Shown: in pieces, positions 59,693 to 64,000 of the stretch
How the letters are laid out: each line of letters begins with the position of its first letter
Position numbering within the stretch: the stretch's first letter is position 1
Assembly (NCBI GenBank): GCA_030752605.1
Contig: JASMDX010000068.1
Location: 62,001-126,000 of the forward strand
Origin: GCA-2731375 sp002731375
GTDB lineage: Bacteria; Pseudomonadota; Alphaproteobacteria; GCA-2731375
Reading direction: 5' to 3'
DNA length: 64,000 nucleotides
Position numbers and translations under genes: made by a program
The notes under the pieces: model-generated
Seen by the model: the letters and a program-made list of their open reading frames with translations, nothing else
Database searches by the model: none
Told to the model about the DNA's origin: nothing

Positions 59693-60441
59693 TGCGTTTA
59701 ACGATAATCGCTGCCTTTGCGGTCATGGTCTGTCAGACGGCAGCGGCGGAGGTCAGGCGCTATGAACGTTTCGCGGATCAGAACGGAACCCATTACGGCT
59801 TGCTGCAAGATCAGCACGTCCATGCCATTTTCGATGCCCCCTATCGCCCCCATCATAGTACTGGTGCCGTGCGAGAACTGGCGGCGGTTACATTGCTGGC
59901 CCCGGTGCTGCCGGGCAAGGTCATCGCGGTGGGGCTGAACTACCGCAGCCATGCCGGCATGAGCGGCGGCGCCCAGCCGAAGCTGTTCGCGAATCTACCC
60001 TCCGCCGTGATCGGCCCAACCAGGCCATTGTGCTGCCATCTCACAGTTCCAGCGTTCATTACGAAGGTGAAATGGTCGTTGTCATTGGCCGCAAAGCCCA
60101 CAATGTCAGTACCGCCGATGCACCAGAGCATATCTTTAGCATCGCCGTCGGCAATAATGTCAGCGCCCGCGATTGGCGGGCGGGTGATCTGCAGTGGCTG
60201 CGTGCCAAGGCCTCCGATACGTTCGCGCCCCTGGGTCCGGTAATAGTGCGCGGTCTGAATTACGCTGATCCACGGTGTCGCCACGATCATCAGTCATATC
60301 AGCCGCACCATTACCCTGCACCCTGGCAATGTCGTCTATACGAGGACGCCAGGGCGAACCAGCGCCTTGAAAGCCGGTGATGTCGTCGAGGTAAAGACCG
60401 AAGGCGTCGGCGTGCTGAAAAATCCGATGCAGGCCGAATAG
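59689..60441 (+). pseudogene. FAH-family hydrolase gene with frameshift and internal deletion
   Basis: Fragments of one fumarylacetoacetate hydrolase-like protein appear in three frames: PGKVIAVGLNYRSHAG at first, then (after a missing A near 60019) VLPSHSSSVHYEGEMVVVIG, VGNNVSARDWRAGDLQWLRA and GPVIVRGLNYAD; then, after a deletion at about 60264-60269 of some 20-30 codons, LIHGVATIISHISRTITLHP and KAGDVVEVKTEGVGVLKNP. An N-terminal hydrophobic leader is unusual for the family. No functional product is expected. Confidence 0.85.
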
Positions 60442-60442
60442 G

Positions 60443-61741
60443 CTATTTTTCGGCCAGATCGAGGATGGCCGCGGCCAGGACCTGCACGCCCCGTTCAAAA
60501 TCCGCCAAATCCATCTTTTCATGTGGATTGTGGCTGCCGTCATCGTTACGCACCAGCAACACCGCCGCCGGTATGCCAGCGCGGGCAAAGATTGAGGCAT
60601 CATGGCCCACAGTGGCAAATTCGATGGCGGGAATGTCCAAATTCTTGGCACTGGCGAGCAGGCTCGTACGCAAACCTGGATCCAGCGGCGTTGGCAACGA
60701 CCCCACCGACTCGCCCAGAACGAATTGAACCTGCCTGCGGCGCCCGATCTCATCCGTCATGGTACCGATGGCGGCCGCGAAACGGTCCTGGGAAGATTGC
60801 TCCGTACTGCCGAAGTTGATGCTGAAATGGCATTCACCGGGCACCTTGGTCAGTGCATGGTTCGCAGCATCGGTAAACAGCTTGCCCACGGTGAACACCG
60901 CCGAAGGATCATCACCGTCCTCTATCTCGTGCCACAACGCTTCCAACCGTTGCAGCAATTCCGTGACCGCCAAGACCGTGTCCCGACGCAGGCGCCGGGG
61001 CGTAGCGGCGGAATGCTGGTAGGCGCCATGACAAACGGCATCGCCATAGCGCAGATTACCGCGAATGGCGGTGGCGATGCCCAGGGGCGCATCCTGCTCG
61101 ATCAACAAGGGGCCTTGCTCGATATGCAGCTCCAGAAAGGCCTTGGTGTTGGCGGGTCTGATTTCCGGAGCGCCGGCGCACCAGATCTCATCCACCGCCA
61201 GCCCCAGGTCTGACATATGGCCGGCGATGGAGCAGCCGCTATCCAGGCGCATCAGCGCATCAAACTCCGCCCGCTCCATGTTGCCCACGGCCAAGCGCGC
61301 ACCCACATAGGCAATGCCGAACCAGACGCTCTCCTCGCAGCGCGTACCCATGGCGGTCAAATTGCAGGGTGGCACTTCTCCCAGTCGGCCTATCGCAGCC
61401 AGGGCAATGACGGCTGCTACGGCGCCCGCTAAACCATCGAAATTACCGCCGCGCGCGACGGAGTCCAGATGCGAGCCGCTAAGGATGCCCGGTGTATTTT
61501 TATCCCGCCCCAGCAAAATGGCGTAGGTGTTGCCAATGGCGTCCATGCGGGTTGTCAGGCCATGCTGTTGCGCGGCGTGAAGCAGGATTTCTGCCGCCGC
61601 ATGGTCCTGGGTGCTCCAGGCCGGACGGGTAACGCCTTCGACGTCCCGGCTGGCGGCCTTGGCTTGATCGAATATATCTGCCGCCAGGGGCATCAGTTCC
61701 CTGACCGCGTCCTGTAACGCCTGTTGCCGGGCCGGGGCCAT
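60443..61741 (-). CDS. M20-family Zn-dependent amidohydrolase (allantoate/N-carbamoyl type)
   Basis: A 432-residue metallohydrolase related to allantoate amidohydrolase and N-carbamoyl-L-amino-acid hydrolase. Metal ligands: His/Asp in LSGSHLDSVARGGNFDGLAG, the Glu pair in MGTRCEESVWFG, and His near the end in DDGSHNPHEKMDLADF. It begins two bases after neuC, so it appears to be the last gene of the nonulosonate operon. There it might remove an N-acyl group, but a purine or hydantoin role is equally possible. Confidence 0.9.
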   Translation of the reverse strand: MAPARQQALQDAVRELMPLAADIFDQAKAASRDVEGVTRPAWSTQDHAAAEILLHAAQQHGLTTRMDAIGNTYAILLGRDKNTPGILSGSHLDSVARGGNFDGLAGAVAAVIALAAIGRLGEVPPCNLTAMGTRCEESVWFGIAYVGARLAVGNMERAEFDALMRLDSGCSIAGHMSDLGLAVDEIWCAGAPEIRPANTKAFLELHIEQGPLLIEQDAPLGIATAIRGNLRYGDAVCHGAYQHSAATPRRLRRDTVLAVTELLQRLEALWHEIEDGDDPSAVFTVGKLFTDAANHALTKVPGECHFSINFGSTEQSSQDRFAAAIGTMTDEIGRRRQVQFVLGESVGSLPTPLDPGLRTSLLASAKNLDIPAIEFATVGHDASIFARAGIPAAVLLVRNDDGSHNPHEKMDLADFERGVQVLAAAILDLAEK

Positions 61742-61743
61742 GG

Positions 61744-62910
61744 CTAGCCGTAGGAAAGTCGCTTTTGCACACTGACTGGGGCGCCGGCAAGAACATCGGC
61801 TATTTGCCTACCCGCGCTGCCGTCTCCGAACAGCGCCGATTTGGAATACCGGCCATGAGCAATTTGTTGCCGCGCCTTGGTCTCGACCTCGGCCCGGTCA
61901 TAGCCCGCATGGACCACGTTCTCGCCATGCTCCCGCCGTGCCTGACGGGTGCCAACATCGACGGTGGGCGTGCCCAGAAATGCACCCTCACGCAAGCCGG
62001 AGGAGGAATTGCCGATCAGACAGGCCGCATTGGCTATCAGGCGGGCATAATCCTCGGGCGTGAAGTTGCGGTAGAAATGCAGCTTGCCGTCGCCATTGAT
62101 CTCGCGATGCATGCGCAAACCCTTGGAGACATCGTCGGAGCCCGCATCCACGTTCGGCCACAACCAAGCGGTCTGCATATCCAAAGCCAAAACGGCCGCC
62201 AAGGTCTCCTGCACCTGCTCGAAGCCTTGGCCAAATTCCGTGGTGACGGGATGTTGCAGCACCACCAGGTAAGGCTGGCTCGGGTCCAGAGTAGCGCCGA
62301 CGCCTTTGTTGGAGGTGAATAGATCAGGCGGCAAGGCCAGGTCCAGATCAGCAATCAGATCAATCGCCGGGCAGCCGGTCATATGCACCCGCACCTCTTC
62401 TTCCCCCATACGCAACAAATAATCCTTGGCCAATTCCGTGGCTGGAAAATGCACGTGGGCCAATTTGGAGACGGCATGGCGGACACTTTCGTCGATGCTG
62501 CCCGTGACCTCGCCGCCCTGAGTATGGGCGACGGGAATATTCATGTAGGAAGCGGCAATGGCGGTGGCAATGGTTTCAAAACGGTCGGCCACGGTCAGCA
62601 CCACATCAGGGCGCAGGTTTTCGAACTGGGTCGACAGATCCATGATCGCCATGCCGGTGGATTTCGCCATGGTGGTCGGGTTTTCGCCTTCAACGATGGA
62701 ATAGACTGTGGCCGAGGGTTCGAAGCCATCGGCGCGGATATTGTCGACCGCATGGCCAAAGCGATAAAGCAGCGCCGAGGCGCCGACGATGGTTTGTAAT
62801 TCAAGATCGGGATGATCCTGGATCGCCCGCATGACCGATTTGATCCTGCCATAATTAGCCCGGCTGTTGACCACGACGCAGATTTTGCGCCGGGCTTTGT
62901 TACTACTCAT
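61744..62910 (-). CDS. neuC: UDP-N-acetylglucosamine 2-epimerase, hydrolysing (NeuC/LegG-like)
   Basis: Hydrolysing epimerases release ManNAc-type sugars from UDP-HexNAc for sialic or legionaminic acid synthesis. The N-terminus is RRKICVVVNSRANYGRIKSV, followed by VLTVADRFETIATAIAASYM and IPVAHTQGGEVTGSIDESVR, and the nucleotide-binding ACLIGNSSSGLREGAFLGTP. These match NeuC rather than non-hydrolysing WecB. 388 residues. Its ATG overlaps the neuB stop. Confidence 0.9.
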   Translation of the reverse strand: MSSNKARRKICVVVNSRANYGRIKSVMRAIQDHPDLELQTIVGASALLYRFGHAVDNIRADGFEPSATVYSIVEGENPTTMAKSTGMAIMDLSTQFENLRPDVVLTVADRFETIATAIAASYMNIPVAHTQGGEVTGSIDESVRHAVSKLAHVHFPATELAKDYLLRMGEEEVRVHMTGCPAIDLIADLDLALPPDLFTSNKGVGATLDPSQPYLVVLQHPVTTEFGQGFEQVQETLAAVLALDMQTAWLWPNVDAGSDDVSKGLRMHREINGDGKLHFYRNFTPEDYARLIANAACLIGNSSSGLREGAFLGTPTVDVGTRQARREHGENVVHAGYDRAEVETKARQQIAHGRYSKSALFGDGSAGRQIADVLAGAPVSVQKRLSYG

Positions 62911-63956
62911 TGCAGATCCTCTAGACGCAGCAAACGGTCAGCAGCCACGTCGTGGGCCAAGGTACGGCCCAGCATTTCCTCCAACCGGGTCGCGGCAATG
63001 CCCGTGCCTGGTTTCTTGGCGGTTACCATATCCGCCGCCAACACGGTGCCCTTGCCAAGTGCCCGCGTGGGCGCGAGGCTTCTGGTGAACAGGCCGCGCA
63101 TGGTTTCCAGTTCATCGGCGATCACGTCCTTGTCAACCGGATTGGCATCCATCTGGGCAAAAGCTTCTCGGGCGTCAGCGACCTGGCGAAACTGGTCAAA
63201 GGTCAATGATGCCGGTACGTCGGGGCCGAACAGGCCGCGGTCAAAGGTGACATGCACCTCGATCATATCGGCGCCGCGGGCCAGGGCGGCCAGGCTGGGA
63301 AACGGGCTGCCGCTGTGATCGGACAAGCCAACCGGGCAGCCATGAGCATCGCGCAATTCATCAATCACGTTCAGACCAACCGCGTCCAGGGGCGTGGGAT
63401 AGCGCGAGGTGCATTGAAAAAGCGCCAGATCGACACCCAAGGCACGGATGCCGGCGGCGCTGTCGGCGATCTCGGCCCAGCGGCTCATCCCCGTGGAGAG
63501 CAATATTGGCCCCCCCGTCGCCGCCATGGCTGCCATCAGATCCATGGATTTATATTCACCAGAGCCGATCTTCCAGGCCGGATGGCCCAGTTTGTCCAGC
63601 AGTTCCACCGCCGCGACGGAAAATGCGGAACTGAGGAAAATCAGTTCTTTCTCGGCTGCATGTTCCGCCAGTCCAGCCCATTGCTCGGGTGTGAATTCCA
63701 TACGGTGCCAATAATCATAGCGGGTGGCGTCTTGCTTTGAGAACTTAACCCGGAATTCTTCATCCAGGGTGGATTCCGCCGCCGCGATATGGGTCTGAAA
63801 CTTGATAGCATCGGCACCGGCGGCGGCGGAGGCATCAATGAAGGCATGCGCCGTGCCCAGGCTACCGTCATGGGCCTGGCCGACCTCGGCAATCAACAGC
63901 GCCGGGGCGCCATCGCCGACGGCCCGGCCGCCGATCTTGATACCTCTCACGCTCAT
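62907..63956 (-). CDS. neuB: N-acetylneuraminate synthase family protein (NeuB-like)
   Basis: NeuB condenses PEP with ManNAc or a related hexose to make a nonulosonic acid. TIM-barrel motifs: LLIAEVGQAHDGSLGTAHAF, DAIKFQTHIAAAESTL, KIGSGEYKSMDLMAAM, PILLSTGMSRWAEI and VGLSDHSGSPFPSLAALARG. A C-terminal SAF (antifreeze-like) domain is present around RALGKGTVLAADMVTAKKPG. I used the ATG giving MSVRGIKIGG, which overlaps the upstream gene stop. Sialic versus legionaminic or pseudaminic product cannot be decided. Confidence 0.9.
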   Translation of the reverse strand: MSVRGIKIGGRAVGDGAPALLIAEVGQAHDGSLGTAHAFIDASAAAGADAIKFQTHIAAAESTLDEEFRVKFSKQDATRYDYWHRMEFTPEQWAGLAEHAAEKELIFLSSAFSVAAVELLDKLGHPAWKIGSGEYKSMDLMAAMAATGGPILLSTGMSRWAEIADSAAGIRALGVDLALFQCTSRYPTPLDAVGLNVIDELRDAHGCPVGLSDHSGSPFPSLAALARGADMIEVHVTFDRGLFGPDVPASLTFDQFRQVADAREAFAQMDANPVDKDVIADELETMRGLFTRSLAPTRALGKGTVLAADMVTAKKPGTGIAATRLEEMLGRTLAHDVAADRLLRLEDLQ

Positions 63957-64000
63957 GCGGTCCTCCATTCCGGCACATCGCCCTCGCCCAAATCCCAGAA
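63953..64000 (-). CDS. C-terminal end of the gene upstream of neuB, cut by window edge
   Basis: The last 15 codons (FWDLGEGDVPEWRTA) and TGA of a minus-strand gene overlap the neuB ATG (ATGA). In nonulosonate operons this position is often a sugar or CMP nucleotidyltransferase, but the tail alone is not diagnostic. Confidence 0.5.
   Translation of the reverse strand, partial: FWDLGEGDVPEWRTA

Noticed and set aside
1..64000. CRISPR array, prophage, toxin-antitoxin or defence island
   Set aside because: No regularly spaced repeats, integrase, terminase, transposase or known defence signatures were found on either strand.

Overview
The window reads as a chromosomal segment of an alphaproteobacterium, most likely Rhodospirillales-like. 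The evidence is gene order and protein style: (nusA)-infB-rbfA-truB-rpsO-pnp, zapA-6S RNA-fau, yebC-ruvCAB-ybgC-tolQRAB-pal-cpoB-tilS-ftsH-folP-glmM-thiD, and a tkt-gap-pgk cluster beside thiE. Base composition is fairly GC-rich and genes are dense. I found no rRNA, tRNA, CRISPR array, prophage or intact insertion sequence.

Layout. 1-6.4 kb: translation and RNA-decay operon, closed by a clear terminator. 6.4-13.9 kb: mixed accessory genes (CaiB-type CoA transferase, receiver-only response regulator, old yellow enzyme, DHA2 efflux pump, HAD dehalogenase, YaiI, a copper-chaperone pair, a broken small lipoprotein). 14.1-20.4 kb: mostly minus-strand catabolic-looking genes (TauD dioxygenase, crotonase, DECR-like SDR, UbiX, EamA transporter, flavin monooxygenase-like acyl-CoA dehydrogenase homologue). 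They end at a scar where the 5' ends of a divergent gene pair, including a GntR/FadR regulator, are missing. 20.4-26.4 kb: thiE, an fba remnant, pgk, gap, tkt. 26.7-46 kb: cell division, 6S RNA, folate, Holliday-junction, Tol-Pal, tRNA modification, FtsH, folate and amino-sugar core genes. 45.8-52.9 kb: accessory genes with several wrecks (Bcr/CflA pump, GlcG-like protein, RidA). 53-57 kb: coaBC, dut, an Rrf2 regulator, cysK, moeB. 57-64 kb: nucleoside hydrolase, 2-hydroxyacid dehydrogenase, SH3 protein, a broken FAH-family gene, and a minus-strand operon for a sialic-acid-type nonulosonate (neuB, neuC) with an M20 amidohydrolase.

How the genes work together. The core blocks look intact and functional. 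The most striking feature is selective decay: about nine accessory genes carry visible lesions (single-base deletions, nonsense codons, internal deletions, remnant tails, lost starts) between undamaged housekeeping genes. This suggests recent niche restriction or genome streamlining; assembly error is the alternative to exclude.

I did not find a convincing new defence or mobile system. The best leads are the damaged catabolic cluster at 14-20 kb, the divergent-pair deletion scar at about 19.86 kb, a 26-bp-arm palindrome between moeB and the nucleoside hydrolase gene, and a three-copy 7-bp direct repeat at 11-bp period upstream of cpoB.
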